Positions 35,490 through 45,315 of a stretch of 64,000 bases of DNA are shown in pieces. A program made the position numbers and the translations under genes. Positions within the stretch are counted from its first letter, which is position 1. Every line of letters starts with the position of its first letter. This DNA is from Pseudarthrobacter sulfonivorans (GTDB taxonomy: Bacteria; Actinomycetota; Actinomycetes; Actinomycetales; Micrococcaceae), in contig NZ_JANFCZ010000020.1 in assembly GCF_024391045.1 (NCBI RefSeq), positions 22,745 to 86,744 on the forward strand. Reading direction: 5' to 3'. A model generated the notes under the pieces. It was not told the DNA's origin and searched no databases. It saw only the letters and a program-made list of their open reading frames with translations.

Positions 35490-36551
35490 ATGACTGAAAC
35501 TTTGCCGGGCGCCGCCATCCCGAATCCCACGGATGAAGCCGCCATCACTGCCGCTGTAGACCAGGCCGTCGCCGCCATTGCCGGTGCAGGCTCCCTTGAC
35601 GAACTCAAGGCGGTGAGGCTGGCGCACACCGGTGAGAAGTCACCGCTGAGCCTGGCCAACCGCGAGATCGGACGCCTGCCGAAAGACCAGAAGGCCCTGG
35701 CCGGCAAGCTCATGGGCTCGTCCCGCGGCAAGGTCAACAAGGCGCTCGCGGACCGTACCGCCGAGCTCGAAGCCGAAAACGACGCCCGGATTCTCGTCGA
35801 AGAGACCGTTGACGTCACCGCCGCACCGCGCCGTCGTCGTGCCGGCGCGCGCCACCCGCTCTCCACACTGCAGGACCGCGTAGCGGACATCTTCGTGGGC
35901 ATGGGCTGGGAAATCGCCGAAGGCCCGGAGGTTGAATCCGAATGGTTCAACTTTGATGCGCTGAACTTCAAACCGGACCACCCGGCCCGGGAAATGCAGG
36001 ATACCTTCTTCGTGGAGCCGCCCGAGGCGCACCTCGTGATGCGCACCCACACGTCTCCGGTGCAGGTCCGTTCCATGCTGGAACGCGAAGTGCCCATCTA
36101 CGTGCTGTGCCCGGGCAAAGTGTTCCGCACCGACGAACTCGACGCCACACACACGCCCGTGTTCCACCAGTTCGAGGGCCTGGCCATCGACAAGAACCTG
36201 AGCATGGCCGACCTCCTCGGCACGCTGGAGCACTTCACCCGCCAGATGTTCGGCGACGAAGCCCAGGTCCGGCTCCGCCCCAACTACTTCCCGTTCACCG
36301 AGCCGTCCGCCGAACTGGACATCTGGCACCCGGGCGCCAAGGGCGGCCCGCGCTGGATCGAATGGGGCGGCTGCGGCATGGTCAATCCCAACGTGCTCCG
36401 CGCGGCCGGCATCGACCCGGACATTTATTCAGGTTTCGCCTTTGGCATGGGCATCGAGCGTGCGCTGATGTTCCGCAACGAGGTCGGCGACATGCGCGAC
36501 ATGATCGAAGGCGATGTACGTTTCAGCGAGCACTTCGGGATGGAGATCTAA
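35490..36551 (+). CDS. pheS: Phenylalanyl-tRNA synthetase alpha subunit
   Basis: PheS holds the class II catalytic core of the (alpha-beta)2 enzyme. The 353-aa protein has an N-terminal coiled coil, then HPLSTLQDRVADIFVGMGWE, class II motif 2 around LCPGKVFRTDELDATHTPVF, and motif 3 in GFAFGMGIERALMFRN. The QFEGLAIDK and FRPNYFPFTEPS-like (LRPNYFPFTEPSAEL) segments bind the Phe adenylate. pheT starts 2 bp after its stop, so the two are co-expressed. Confidence 0.97.
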   Translation: MTETLPGAAIPNPTDEAAITAAVDQAVAAIAGAGSLDELKAVRLAHTGEKSPLSLANREIGRLPKDQKALAGKLMGSSRGKVNKALADRTAELEAENDARILVEETVDVTAAPRRRRAGARHPLSTLQDRVADIFVGMGWEIAEGPEVESEWFNFDALNFKPDHPAREMQDTFFVEPPEAHLVMRTHTSPVQVRSMLEREVPIYVLCPGKVFRTDELDATHTPVFHQFEGLAIDKNLSMADLLGTLEHFTRQMFGDEAQVRLRPNYFPFTEPSAELDIWHPGAKGGPRWIEWGGCGMVNPNVLRAAGIDPDIYSGFAFGMGIERALMFRNEVGDMRDMIEGDVRFSEHFGMEI

Positions 36552-36553
36552 CA

Positions 36554-39097
36554 GTGCGTATCCCAATTTCCTGGCTGCGTGAATTCGCAGCAGTACCGGC
36601 CGGCGCAACGGCCGAAGACGTGATGGCCGAACTGGTCAAGGTGGGCTTTGAAGAAGAGGCTGTCCACCGCCCTACAGACAGCCTCCAGGGCCCCATCGTG
36701 GTGGGCCAGGTCCTGAGCATCGTCAAGGAACCGCAGACCAACGGCAAAACCATCAACTGGTGCCAGGTCCGCGTTGTCCCCGAAGGCCAGGCGCAGACCC
36801 TGACCGGCGAGGGCATCGACCCCTCCGGTGTGCAGGGGATCATCTGCGGCGCCCACAACTTCGTGGAGGGCGACAAGGTAGTGGTCACGCTGCCCGGTGC
36901 CGTCCTGCCCGGAGACTTCCACATCTCCGCGCGGAAGACCTACGGCCACCTCTCCGCCGGCATGATCGCCTCCGTCCGCGAACTCGGCATCGGCGAGGAC
37001 CACGACGGCATTCTGGTGCTGTCCCGGATCGGGCTCGACCCCGAAATCGGCACGGATGCCATGGAACTGCTGGGCCTATACGACCAGGCAGCCGAAATCA
37101 ACGTGACGCCGGACCGCGGCTACGCGTTCTCCATCCGCGGGGCGGCCCGGGAATACGCCCACGCCACCGGAACGGTCTTCACCGACCCGGCGTCAAAGGT
37201 GGCGGCGCCGACGGAACTTTCCGGCGGCTACGGCGTCAAGCTCAACGACGACGCGCCGATCTACGGTACGCCCGGCTGCGACCGTTTTGTGGTTCGCACG
37301 GTCCGGGGCGTCGACGCCACCAAGCCGACGCCGCCGTGGATGACCTCCCGGCTGCGGCTGGCCGGGATCCGCTCCATCTCGCTCCCGGTGGACATCTCCA
37401 ACTATGTGATGCTCGAACTCGGCCAGCCCACGCACTGCTACGACCAGGACAAGCTCACCGGCGACATCGTGGTCCGGCGGGCCGTCGCAGGGGAGAAGGT
37501 CACCACCCTGGACGGCAAGGAGCGCGCGCTCGACGTCGAGGACCTCCTCATCACGGACGGTTCCGGCGCGATCGGTATCGCCGGTGTGATGGGCGGCGCC
37601 GCCACCGAGGTGAGCGATTCGACGTCGAACGTCCTGGTGGAGGCCGCACACTTCGACGAGGTGTCGATCGGACGCTCCCGCCGCCGCCACAAGCTGCCCT
37701 CGGAGGCGTCCAAGCGCTTCGAGCGTGGCGTCGACTGGCACGTGGCCGACATCGCCGCCCAGCGTGTGGTTGACCTCCTGGTGGAGCTCGCCGGTGGCGT
37801 CGCTGACCAGGCCGGGACCGACGTCGGGACCGCGCCCGACGCCGTGACTATCGCATTGCCTGCGGGCTTCGCCGCCCAGCGGATCGGGATCGACTTCACC
37901 GAGGCACAGATCGTCACCTCGCTGCAGGATCTCGGCGCAGTGGTGGAGAACGCCGACGGCGGCTGGACGGTTACCGCGCCCAGCTGGCGCAATGACCTGG
38001 AAACCAAAGAGGACCTCACCGAGGAAATCGCCCGGCTGGTGGGCTACGACAAGATCCCCGCCACACTCCCGGTTGCCCCTCCCGGACGCGGCCTGACCCG
38101 CGTGCAGCAGCAGCGCCGCCGGCTCATCCAGGCACTTGCGGATGCCGGCCTGACCGAAGTCCTGGCCTACCCGTTCGTCTCCAAGGCCGCCAACGAGACC
38201 TTCGGCGTCGCCGAGCCCGGTGCGGCCCGGAGCGCGATCAAGCTGGCCAACCCGATCAGCGAGGAACACGGCTACCTGCGCACGTCCATCCTTCCGGGCC
38301 TGATCGAGGTGGCCAAGAGGAACCACTCCCGGGGTTTCCGCGACCTGGCGCTTTTTGAATCCGGCCTGGTGTTCCTGCCCACTGAGGGCATGGGTACAGA
38401 TTCCATCCCGCCGCTCGGCGTCAAGCCTGCCGATGAGGTGCTGGACGCGCTGTACGACGGCGTCCCGGACCAGCCGCTGCACGTCGCCGCTGTGCTGACC
38501 GGCCACGATTCACCTGCCGCCGCGGGCCACACGCCACGGCTGTGGGACTGGGCAGATGCACTGGACGTGGCCCGGCTCGCCGGCGACGTTCTGGGCGTGG
38601 AGATGGTGGTCAGCCAGGGCGCACACCAGGCATTCCACCCGGGCCGGGCGGCGAAGCTTTCGCTCCGGACCGGTGAAGTGGTGGGCTACGCCGGTGAGCT
38701 GCACCCGAAGCTCCTCGCCGCGCACGACATGCCGGCCCGCTCGGTGGCGCTGGAGTTCAACGCGGATGCCCTGTTTGAAGCTGCGGCGGACGTCATCGTC
38801 GCCCGCCACATCTCCACCTTCCCGGTAGCCACCCAGGATGTGGCGCTGGTGGTGCCGCAGGACATCCCTGCCGATCAGGTCCTCGAATCGCTGCGTGAAG
38901 GCGCCGGTGAACTGCTGGAAGACGTGGCGCTGTTCGACGTGTACGCGGGCAAGGGTATCGAAGAAGGCAAGAAGTCGCTGGCCTTCGGCTTGCGGTTCCG
39001 TGCCACAGACCGCACCCTGACGGCCGACGAAGCCTCGGCCGCGCGTGAAAGCGCCGTCGCCCTGGCCGCCGAGCGCTTCGGCGCTGTCCAGCGCTAG
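36554..39097 (+). CDS. pheT: Phenylalanyl-tRNA synthetase beta subunit
   Basis: The 847-aa beta subunit starts MRIPISWLREFAAVPAG. It contains a tRNA-binding OB domain near residues 45-160, the B3/B4 editing domain in the middle (AGVMGGAATEVSDSTSNVLV), the B5 and catalytic-like domains, and a C-terminal ferredoxin-fold anticodon-binding domain (FPVATQDVALVVPQDIPADQ). It recognises tRNA-Phe and clears Tyr-tRNA-Phe. GTG 36554 is the only start that fits the family and the short spacing to pheS. Confidence 0.97.
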   Translation: MRIPISWLREFAAVPAGATAEDVMAELVKVGFEEEAVHRPTDSLQGPIVVGQVLSIVKEPQTNGKTINWCQVRVVPEGQAQTLTGEGIDPSGVQGIICGAHNFVEGDKVVVTLPGAVLPGDFHISARKTYGHLSAGMIASVRELGIGEDHDGILVLSRIGLDPEIGTDAMELLGLYDQAAEINVTPDRGYAFSIRGAAREYAHATGTVFTDPASKVAAPTELSGGYGVKLNDDAPIYGTPGCDRFVVRTVRGVDATKPTPPWMTSRLRLAGIRSISLPVDISNYVMLELGQPTHCYDQDKLTGDIVVRRAVAGEKVTTLDGKERALDVEDLLITDGSGAIGIAGVMGGAATEVSDSTSNVLVEAAHFDEVSIGRSRRRHKLPSEASKRFERGVDWHVADIAAQRVVDLLVELAGGVADQAGTDVGTAPDAVTIALPAGFAAQRIGIDFTEAQIVTSLQDLGAVVENADGGWTVTAPSWRNDLETKEDLTEEIARLVGYDKIPATLPVAPPGRGLTRVQQQRRRLIQALADAGLTEVLAYPFVSKAANETFGVAEPGAARSAIKLANPISEEHGYLRTSILPGLIEVAKRNHSRGFRDLALFESGLVFLPTEGMGTDSIPPLGVKPADEVLDALYDGVPDQPLHVAAVLTGHDSPAAAGHTPRLWDWADALDVARLAGDVLGVEMVVSQGAHQAFHPGRAAKLSLRTGEVVGYAGELHPKLLAAHDMPARSVALEFNADALFEAAADVIVARHISTFPVATQDVALVVPQDIPADQVLESLREGAGELLEDVALFDVYAGKGIEEGKKSLAFGLRFRATDRTLTADEASAARESAVALAAERFGAVQR

Positions 39098-39109
39098 GCG
39101 CTGATCTCC

Positions 39110-39832
39110 GTGGCGGGACCGGCAATTGTGGTTCCGGTCCTGCGTTCCTGCCCTCCCGGCCATCCGGGAGGGCAGTTCGGGTTGCCGGGGGAGCCGGAAG
39201 GGTTCATAACGGGCCCGACGGCGGCCGGCGGGCTTTCCTTGTTGGGCCCGGCAGAGCTGGAGCGGGCCGCAGCGTTGGCGCCGGGACCGCGGGCCGGCTT
39301 TGTGGCGGGGCGGCTGGCGCTGCGAAGGTTCGCCGCGGAACTGCTGGATGTCCCGGCGTCGGACCTCACCACCAACTTCAGCTGCCCCCGGTGCGGGACC
39401 GGTCCGGAGCGCTCCCATGGCAGGCCGGGTTATGCACTGCAGGGAGTGCCCGTGCCGCTGGCCCTCAGCCTGTCCCGGAGCTCCGGGTGGGTCCTGCTCG
39501 GCGCCGTGGTGGAACCTCCTGCCGGTGTGACCATCGGCGTGGACCTGGAGGACCCTGCGCGGCTGGACTTTGACGGGTTTGACGGCGTTGCCCTGACCCG
39601 AGCCGAGCGTGAGGCCCTCGCCGGGCTGTCCGGGCCGGCGTTGTTGCACGAACGGGCGCGGCTGTGGGCGCGCAAGGAAGCATGGTTGAAAATGACCGGC
39701 CGCGGGCTTACTGCAGCCCCGGACACCGTGGATGTCCTGCACCGAGCGGAACTGAGGGACCTCGCCCCCGGAGAGGCGGGCCTGCCACGTGACCTCCGTG
39801 CCGCCGTCGCGCTTTCAGCCTCTCCGTCTTAG
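39110..39832 (+). CDS. 4'-phosphopantetheinyl transferase superfamily protein
   Basis: The 240-aa protein has the Sfp/HetI-type motifs GVDLEDP near residue 142 (magnesium-binding) and WARKEAWLKMTGRGL near residue 186 (coenzyme A site). It begins IVVPVLRSCPPGHPGGQ and contains an unusual NFSCPRCGTGPERSHGRPGY segment. Such enzymes attach phosphopantetheine to carrier proteins. The peptidyl carrier domain of the nearby Pls/PosA-type synthetase is an obvious candidate target. GTG 39110 lies 12 bp after pheT. Its stop lies in a tandem repeat. Confidence 0.85.
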   Translation: MAGPAIVVPVLRSCPPGHPGGQFGLPGEPEGFITGPTAAGGLSLLGPAELERAAALAPGPRAGFVAGRLALRRFAAELLDVPASDLTTNFSCPRCGTGPERSHGRPGYALQGVPVPLALSLSRSSGWVLLGAVVEPPAGVTIGVDLEDPARLDFDGFDGVALTRAEREALAGLSGPALLHERARLWARKEAWLKMTGRGLTAAPDTVDVLHRAELRDLAPGEAGLPRDLRAAVALSASPS

Positions 39833-39857
39833 CGCACGGACCCTTAGCGCACGGACC
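39828..39857 (+). repeat. 15-bp tandem repeat over the PPTase stop codon
   Basis: CTTAGCGCACGGACC occurs twice in tandem (39828-39842 and 39843-39857). The first TAG (39830) is the stop codon. A period of 15 repeats the stop in the same frame only. Confidence 0.9.
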
Positions 39858-39868
39858 GCCGCACGATG

Positions 39869-39900
39869 GGGGCGCAGCCCGTCAGCGGCACCTGCCGTCA
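39869..39900 (-). repeat. Weak 16-bp repeat at the aminopeptidase stop
   Basis: On the minus strand TGACGGCAGGTGCCGC, beginning with the stop codon of the M1 gene, is followed by TGACGGGCTGCGCCCC. The two match at 11 of 16 positions, so this is the weakest member of the set. Confidence 0.45.
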
Positions 39901-41277
39901 GCGAACAGGCAACGGCGGCAGGGCTGTTTCGTACAGCCACGGGTGCAGCAGTGCCTCGGTGTCCAGGCCGGTGGTCCGGTCTGCCGTGAGGATAAACGCG
40001 GCGGTGGACACCGACGCGTGCCGGTGGGTGGTGGTCCATTCGTGCAGGAGGGCGAAAAACGCCAGGTCGCCGCACCGGACGCGAAGGGCATGCAGGGCCA
40101 GGGCTCCGCGTTTGTAGACGCGGTCATCGAACATCAGCTCCGGACCCGGGTCACCAATAACGATGTCCTGGCTGCCGGATGCCAGCTTCCGCCAGGCCGC
40201 CGCAGCCCGGTCCGCCACCGGCATGACGCCGGCCTCTTCGGACCAAATCCATTCGGCGTAACAGGCGAAGCCCTCGTGCAGCCAGATGTCCCCCCACGTT
40301 GCGGCAGTGAGGGAGTTACCGAACCACTGATGGGCCAGCTCGTGGGCGATCAGCCGCTGGGACTCCCATTCCTGCGTCAGGTGGTTGCGGCCCAGGATGG
40401 AGAGCGTTTGCGCCTCGAGGGGTATTTCCAGTTCGTCTTCGGTCACCACCACGGTGTATTCCGGGAACGGGTAGGGCCCGAAGCAGCTGGTGAAGGTCCG
40501 CATCATCTCCGGCTGCCTGGCCAGGCCTTTCCGGGCCGCTTCAGTCAACAGGGCCGGCACCGCTGCAAACTGGGCGACCTGCGCGGTGCTGGTGGCCGCA
40601 TCCAGCCTGAGGAGCTCGTACCGTCCGATCTGGACCGTGGCAAGGTACGTGGCCATGGGCTCGGGCTGCTCGTAAACCCACGTCTCGCGGCTTGACCTGC
40701 TGCTGTGGGAGACCAGGGCGCCGTTGCAGACCGCCCGGTAGTTGGCATCGGTTGTCACGCTGATGCGGTAGCTGGCTTTTTCACCCGGATGGTCGTTGCA
40801 GGGGAACCAGGAGGCAGCGCCGTTGGGCTGGCCCGCCACCAGGACGCCGTCGGTCAGTTCCTCCCAGCCGACTTCGCCCCAGAGGCCACGCCGGGGAGCA
40901 GGATTGCCTTCGTACCTGATGTCCAGGGTGAAGGCCTCGCCGGCCGGCAGGGCGGCCTCAGGAATGATCACCAGCTGGTCCGCCCGCTGGCTGTACTTGC
41001 GCACGCGCCGGCCACTGAGCTGGATTTTGGTGGCCCGGAGTCCGGTCAGGTCCAGAACCAGGGCCGACGTGGTGTACTGCGTGACAGCGTGCAGCACCGC
41101 GCGCCCGCTGAGCCGGTTGCTGCTGAGCTTGTAATCAAGTTCCAGTTCGTACCGGGTCACCCGATAGGCGTTGGTGCCGTGGCCGGGCACGTAGGGGTCC
41201 GGCGCTGACGGGCCTTGCTCCGAGGTGGTTGACGGGCCGGTACTGGCGACCGCGGGGCTCGGTGCGGGGGAACTCAT
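39898..41277 (-). CDS. M1-family zinc aminopeptidase
   Basis: The 459-aa protein has the M1 zinc motif LIAHELAHQWFGNSLTAATW near residue 310 and the third ligand in WLHEGFACYAEWIW, plus the substrate-anchoring region with GAASWFPCNDHPGEKASY. It lacks the large C-terminal domain of PepN, so it is a short M1 enzyme. It lies 46 bp downstream of the Pls/PosA-type synthetase on the same strand. In Streptomyces, aminopeptidases that degrade epsilon-poly-lysine have been linked to pls genes. A similar pairing here is inference. Confidence 0.9.
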   Translation of the reverse strand: MSSPAPSPAVASTGPSTTSEQGPSAPDPYVPGHGTNAYRVTRYELELDYKLSSNRLSGRAVLHAVTQYTTSALVLDLTGLRATKIQLSGRRVRKYSQRADQLVIIPEAALPAGEAFTLDIRYEGNPAPRRGLWGEVGWEELTDGVLVAGQPNGAASWFPCNDHPGEKASYRISVTTDANYRAVCNGALVSHSSRSSRETWVYEQPEPMATYLATVQIGRYELLRLDAATSTAQVAQFAAVPALLTEAARKGLARQPEMMRTFTSCFGPYPFPEYTVVVTEDELEIPLEAQTLSILGRNHLTQEWESQRLIAHELAHQWFGNSLTAATWGDIWLHEGFACYAEWIWSEEAGVMPVADRAAAAWRKLASGSQDIVIGDPGPELMFDDRVYKRGALALHALRVRCGDLAFFALLHEWTTTHRHASVSTAAFILTADRTTGLDTEALLHPWLYETALPPLPVR

Positions 41278-41323
41278 AAGACGGTCTTTCCGATCAGGGG
41301 GCGGGCAGGCAGGTGGTGCGGGG

Positions 41324-44300
41324 CTACCTTGGTTTGGGCGCAGACTTCCCGGGCCCGTTCCAGGGACTCACCGGGTTGCCCATCCAGTACGTCGCGGCCG
41401 GAACGGATTCGCCACGCATGACCAGCGACGCCGGTCCTACTGTTCCACCGTTGCCGATGCTCGCCTGGGGCAGGATCACGCCGTGCGGTCCCATGGTTGC
41501 TCCGTCTTCGAGCGTAACAGTGTCCAGGCTCATCACCCGGTCATGGAAAAGGTGCGTTTGGACCACGCAGCCACGGTTGACGGTGGAGTTCCGGCCGAGG
41601 GTTACAAGGTCGGCCTCGGGCAGCCAGTAGCTTTCGCACCACGTGCCACGGCCGATCTTTGCGCCGAGGCACCGGAGCCACCAGACCAAGGCCGGCGTCC
41701 CGGTGGCTGCACGTGCAAACCAGGGGGCGCTGACCATCTCGGTGAACGTGTCCACTACCTCGTTCCGCCAAATGAAGGAACTCCACAGGGGATGCTCACC
41801 TTCGCGGATCCGTCCCACGAGGACCCATTTGGCGACGACGGCGCTGCCCGCCGCCACGGCACCTGCCACCAGCATCACCACTCCGCCCACCGCCGCGGCA
41901 ATGCCGTAGTTGTAGACCGTTGCCAGCCAGTCGAAGGCAAGCATCACGCCCGCGGCAATTGCCACGGTGGCGACCACGGGGACGAAGCGGCCCAGCTCCC
42001 ACAGGCAGCGGGCGAACTTGAGCCGCAGCGGCGGTTCGTAGGTGCGCGTATCGTCCGAGGCGATGGCGGTGCGCCGGAGCCGCACGGGCGGGCTGCCCAG
42101 CCAGGATGTTCCGGACTTGGCTTTGGCCGGCGTGGCGGACAGCACGGCGACCAGCGAGTTCTTGGGCACGTTCCGGCCGGCGGCGGTCATGCCGGAGTTG
42201 CCCAGGAAGGAGCGTTTGCCGATCTTTGCCGGTGCTATCCGCATCCACCCGCCGTCGAGCTCGTAGGACGCCACCATGGTGTCGTCGGCCAGGAAGGCGC
42301 CCTCGCCCACGGTGGTCATCTTGGGGATGAGGAGGACGGTGGAGGCCTCGACGTTTTTGCCGATCTTCGCCCCGAGGAGGCGAAGCCAGACCGGCGTGAA
42401 GAGGCTCGCGTAGACCGGGAAGAGCAGGTCGCGGGCCAGGTCGAGGACCCGTTCGGTGGCCCAGACCTGCCAGCCGATCCGGCTGCGGACGCGGTAGGAG
42501 CCTTCCTGCAGCCCGATGCCGAGCAACCGCGTGGTGACGAGGACGAGCAGGAGGTTGACCACGAACCAGACCAGGGCCGCAGGCGCGAGGGCGAGCAGGA
42601 GCTGCGGCACGGCGGCGGACAACGAATCGCTTCCCCTGATGAACGCAAAGACCACCATGGCCGCGGCCGCGGCGGACAGGTAGGGGATGAGCGCCAGCGT
42701 GGCCGACGCGAGCGAAAATCCGACGAACCAGAGCCGGCCAATCACGTGGTGTTCCACAGGCACGTCCGGGACGGTGTGCTTGGCCTTCCCCCGGCGTTCG
42801 GCCGGCGAGCCGGCCACGTGGTGACCGGCCTTAACCTTGCCCAGCACGGCCGAGCCCGGTTCCACCTGGGCGCCCGCACCGATGGAAGCACCGGGCATCA
42901 GCGTGCTGCGCGCACCGATGCTCGCTCCGGGGCCGATGCGGATGGCACCGATATGGACCACGTCGCCGTCGATCCACCAGCCGGAAAGGTCCACCTCCGG
43001 CTCCACGTTCGAACCGCTGCCCAGGGACAGCAGTCCGGTGACCGGCGGCAGCGAGTGCAGTTGGACGTTGTTGCCGATCTTGGCGCCCAGGGCCCGGGCG
43101 TAGTAGGGCACCCACGGTGCGCTGGCCAGGCTGATCGCGCCCGCCAAATCCTGGATCTGCTCCGCCAGCCACAGGCGCAGGTGGATTTTCCCGGAGCGCG
43201 GGTACGTGCCGGGGACCACCTTGCGGAGCAGGAGCCGGGCCGCGGCGATGGAGATCAGCATGCGGCCGGCCGGGGAGACGAAGACCAGCCAGGACGCCGC
43301 CACCCACCACCAGGACACGATGGGGGCGGCACTGAAACCGGCGAACGCGGACAGCAGGTTGTTGGCCGCCATCAGGTACGTCAGCCAGCGCATCCCCACC
43401 AGGATGTGCAGGGGAATGCCCATGAGCGTCTGGAAGATTTGGGACTTCAGGGCGGTGGGGCGAACGGTCCTTTCCGGAGCGGGTCCGGCAGCCACGCCCT
43501 CCGGAAGGGACTGGCGGGCTGTGTCAATCAGGGCACCGATCCGGGGAGTCGCGTAGATGTCCGCAACCGTGATGGTGGGGTAGCGCACCCGGAGCGCTGA
43601 GACCAGTTGGGCCGCCGAGAGGGAGCCGCCGCCATAGGCGAAGAAATCGGCGTCGAGGCTCGTTACCGCACTGCCGAGAACGGCGGCCCACTGCTCGGCA
43701 ACCCAGGCGGCATCTTCCGGGAGGTTCAGCGGTGCGGCATCGGCATCGGCTGCACCGGACCCGGTCAGCGGCCACGGCAGCGCGTGGCGGTCCACCTTGC
43801 CGCTGGTCTTGGTGGGCAGCGAGTCCACCACCGTGAGCAATGGAATGAGCGGGGCCGGCAGGCTGGCGGCCAGGTGTACGCGGGCGGACGTCAGGTCCAG
43901 ATCCGCGTCTGCCGCGGCCAGGTAACCCACCAGGATCTGGTTGCCCGCAGCGGTTGTCTTGACCGCCGCCGCGGCTCCGGCGACGTGCGGGAGGGCCTGG
44001 AGGGCGGCGTCAATTTCGCCGAGCTCGATCCGGCGGCCGCCCAGTTTGACCTGCTCGTCAGCGCGGCCCATAAAGACCAGGCCTTCGGCTTCGTAGCGGA
44101 CCAGGTCGCCGGAACGGTAGGCCCGCTCCCAGCCGAAGGCGGGCATCGGCGCGTACTTCTCCCGGTCCTTGGCCGGGTCCAGGTAGCGGGCCAGTCCGAC
44201 GCCGCCGATGATCAGTTCTCCAATTTCGCCTTCGCCGACCGGAAGCCCGTCCGTGTCCACCACGGCCAGGTCCCAGCCGTCCAGCGGCAGCCCGATGCGG

Positions 44301-45298
44301 ACCGGCCCGGGGCCGCCGAGGGGAGCGGCGCAGGCCACCACCGTGGCCTCGGTGGGGCCGTAAGTGTTCCAGACTTCACGGCCCGGAACGGCGAGGCGCT
44401 CGGCGAGTTCGGGCGGGCAGGCCTCACCGCCGAAGATGAGCAGCCGGACGTTCTCCAGCGATTCGGCCGGCCACAGGGCGGCGAGGGTGGGGACGGTGGA
44501 GACGGCGGTGATGCCGTGGTTGATGAGCCAGGGACCAAGGTCGGTGCCGGTCCGGACGAGGGCGCGCGGGGCGGGCACCAGGCAGGAACCGTTGCGCCAG
44601 GCCAGCCACATCTCTTCGCAGGAGGCATCGAAGGCGACCGAAAGGCCGGCCAGCACCCTGTCCTGCGGACCGAGGGGTTCCTCCTGGAGGAAGATCCTGG
44701 CCTCGGCATCGACAAAGGCGGCAGCGGAGCGGTGCTGGACGGCGACGCCTTTGGGCGTGCCGGTGGAACCCGACGTAAAAATGATCCAGGCGTCGTCGCC
44801 GGGTTCCGCCGGCCGTCGTTCGGCCCGGGTCCGCCCGGATTCGGTGCTGCCGCCGGCCTCCTGGGGTTCCGGGAAGGTGACTGCGCCGTCGCCGGTGAGG
44901 ACTGCCGCGACTTGCGCCTCGCCGAAAACCAGCTTGGCACGTTCGTCGGGATCGTCCGCATCGACGGGCACGTAGGCGGCGCCGATGTGAAGGATGGCCA
45001 GGATCGAGATGTAGAGCTCGTTCGTGCCGGAGGGAATGCGGACGCCGATCCGCTGGCCGGCGCCGAGGCCCGCGGCCTGCAGCTCACGCCCCTTGGCCCG
45101 CACGGCGGCCATCAGGTCCGCGTAGCTGAGGGAACGCCGTCCGTCGTCGAGCGCCGACGCCTCGGGGAACCGGGCAGCAGAGTCCTCGAGGACAGCCATC
45201 AGGGTCCGCTCGGGCGGGGCCAGAGGCAAACCGGGCAGCTGGGGGCGGTACAACCCTTCAGACAGGGAGCCGACGAGGTCAGGCATTTGCTCACTCAC
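41324..45298 (-). CDS. Pls/PosA-family non-ribosomal peptide synthetase
   Basis: The 1324-aa protein has an adenylation domain (IFTSGSTGTPKGVAVQH near 175, NTYGPTEATV near 320, YRSGDLVRYEAEG near 395, PTKTSGKVDRHALP near 505) and a carrier domain with YGGGSLSAAQL near 555. About 700 residues of membrane helices alternate with hexapeptide-type repeats (GPGASIGARSTLMPGASIGA). This is the layout of epsilon-poly-lysine synthetase and its relatives, which build amino-acid homopolymers at the membrane. My reading of the specificity positions gives DAESIGTVVK. GTG 45298 follows CATAAT by 6 bases; TTG 45319 and ATG 45286 are alternatives. Confidence 0.85.
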   Translation of the reverse strand: MSEQMPDLVGSLSEGLYRPQLPGLPLAPPERTLMAVLEDSAARFPEASALDDGRRSLSYADLMAAVRAKGRELQAAGLGAGQRIGVRIPSGTNELYISILAILHIGAAYVPVDADDPDERAKLVFGEAQVAAVLTGDGAVTFPEPQEAGGSTESGRTRAERRPAEPGDDAWIIFTSGSTGTPKGVAVQHRSAAAFVDAEARIFLQEEPLGPQDRVLAGLSVAFDASCEEMWLAWRNGSCLVPAPRALVRTGTDLGPWLINHGITAVSTVPTLAALWPAESLENVRLLIFGGEACPPELAERLAVPGREVWNTYGPTEATVVACAAPLGGPGPVRIGLPLDGWDLAVVDTDGLPVGEGEIGELIIGGVGLARYLDPAKDREKYAPMPAFGWERAYRSGDLVRYEAEGLVFMGRADEQVKLGGRRIELGEIDAALQALPHVAGAAAAVKTTAAGNQILVGYLAAADADLDLTSARVHLAASLPAPLIPLLTVVDSLPTKTSGKVDRHALPWPLTGSGAADADAAPLNLPEDAAWVAEQWAAVLGSAVTSLDADFFAYGGGSLSAAQLVSALRVRYPTITVADIYATPRIGALIDTARQSLPEGVAAGPAPERTVRPTALKSQIFQTLMGIPLHILVGMRWLTYLMAANNLLSAFAGFSAAPIVSWWWVAASWLVFVSPAGRMLISIAAARLLLRKVVPGTYPRSGKIHLRLWLAEQIQDLAGAISLASAPWVPYYARALGAKIGNNVQLHSLPPVTGLLSLGSGSNVEPEVDLSGWWIDGDVVHIGAIRIGPGASIGARSTLMPGASIGAGAQVEPGSAVLGKVKAGHHVAGSPAERRGKAKHTVPDVPVEHHVIGRLWFVGFSLASATLALIPYLSAAAAAMVVFAFIRGSDSLSAAVPQLLLALAPAALVWFVVNLLLVLVTTRLLGIGLQEGSYRVRSRIGWQVWATERVLDLARDLLFPVYASLFTPVWLRLLGAKIGKNVEASTVLLIPKMTTVGEGAFLADDTMVASYELDGGWMRIAPAKIGKRSFLGNSGMTAAGRNVPKNSLVAVLSATPAKAKSGTSWLGSPPVRLRRTAIASDDTRTYEPPLRLKFARCLWELGRFVPVVATVAIAAGVMLAFDWLATVYNYGIAAAVGGVVMLVAGAVAAGSAVVAKWVLVGRIREGEHPLWSSFIWRNEVVDTFTEMVSAPWFARAATGTPALVWWLRCLGAKIGRGTWCESYWLPEADLVTLGRNSTVNRGCVVQTHLFHDRVMSLDTVTLEDGATMGPHGVILPQASIGNGGTVGPASLVMRGESVPAATYWMGNPVSPWNGPGKSAPKPR

Positions 45299-45315
45299 CG
45301 TCGAATTATGCCCGC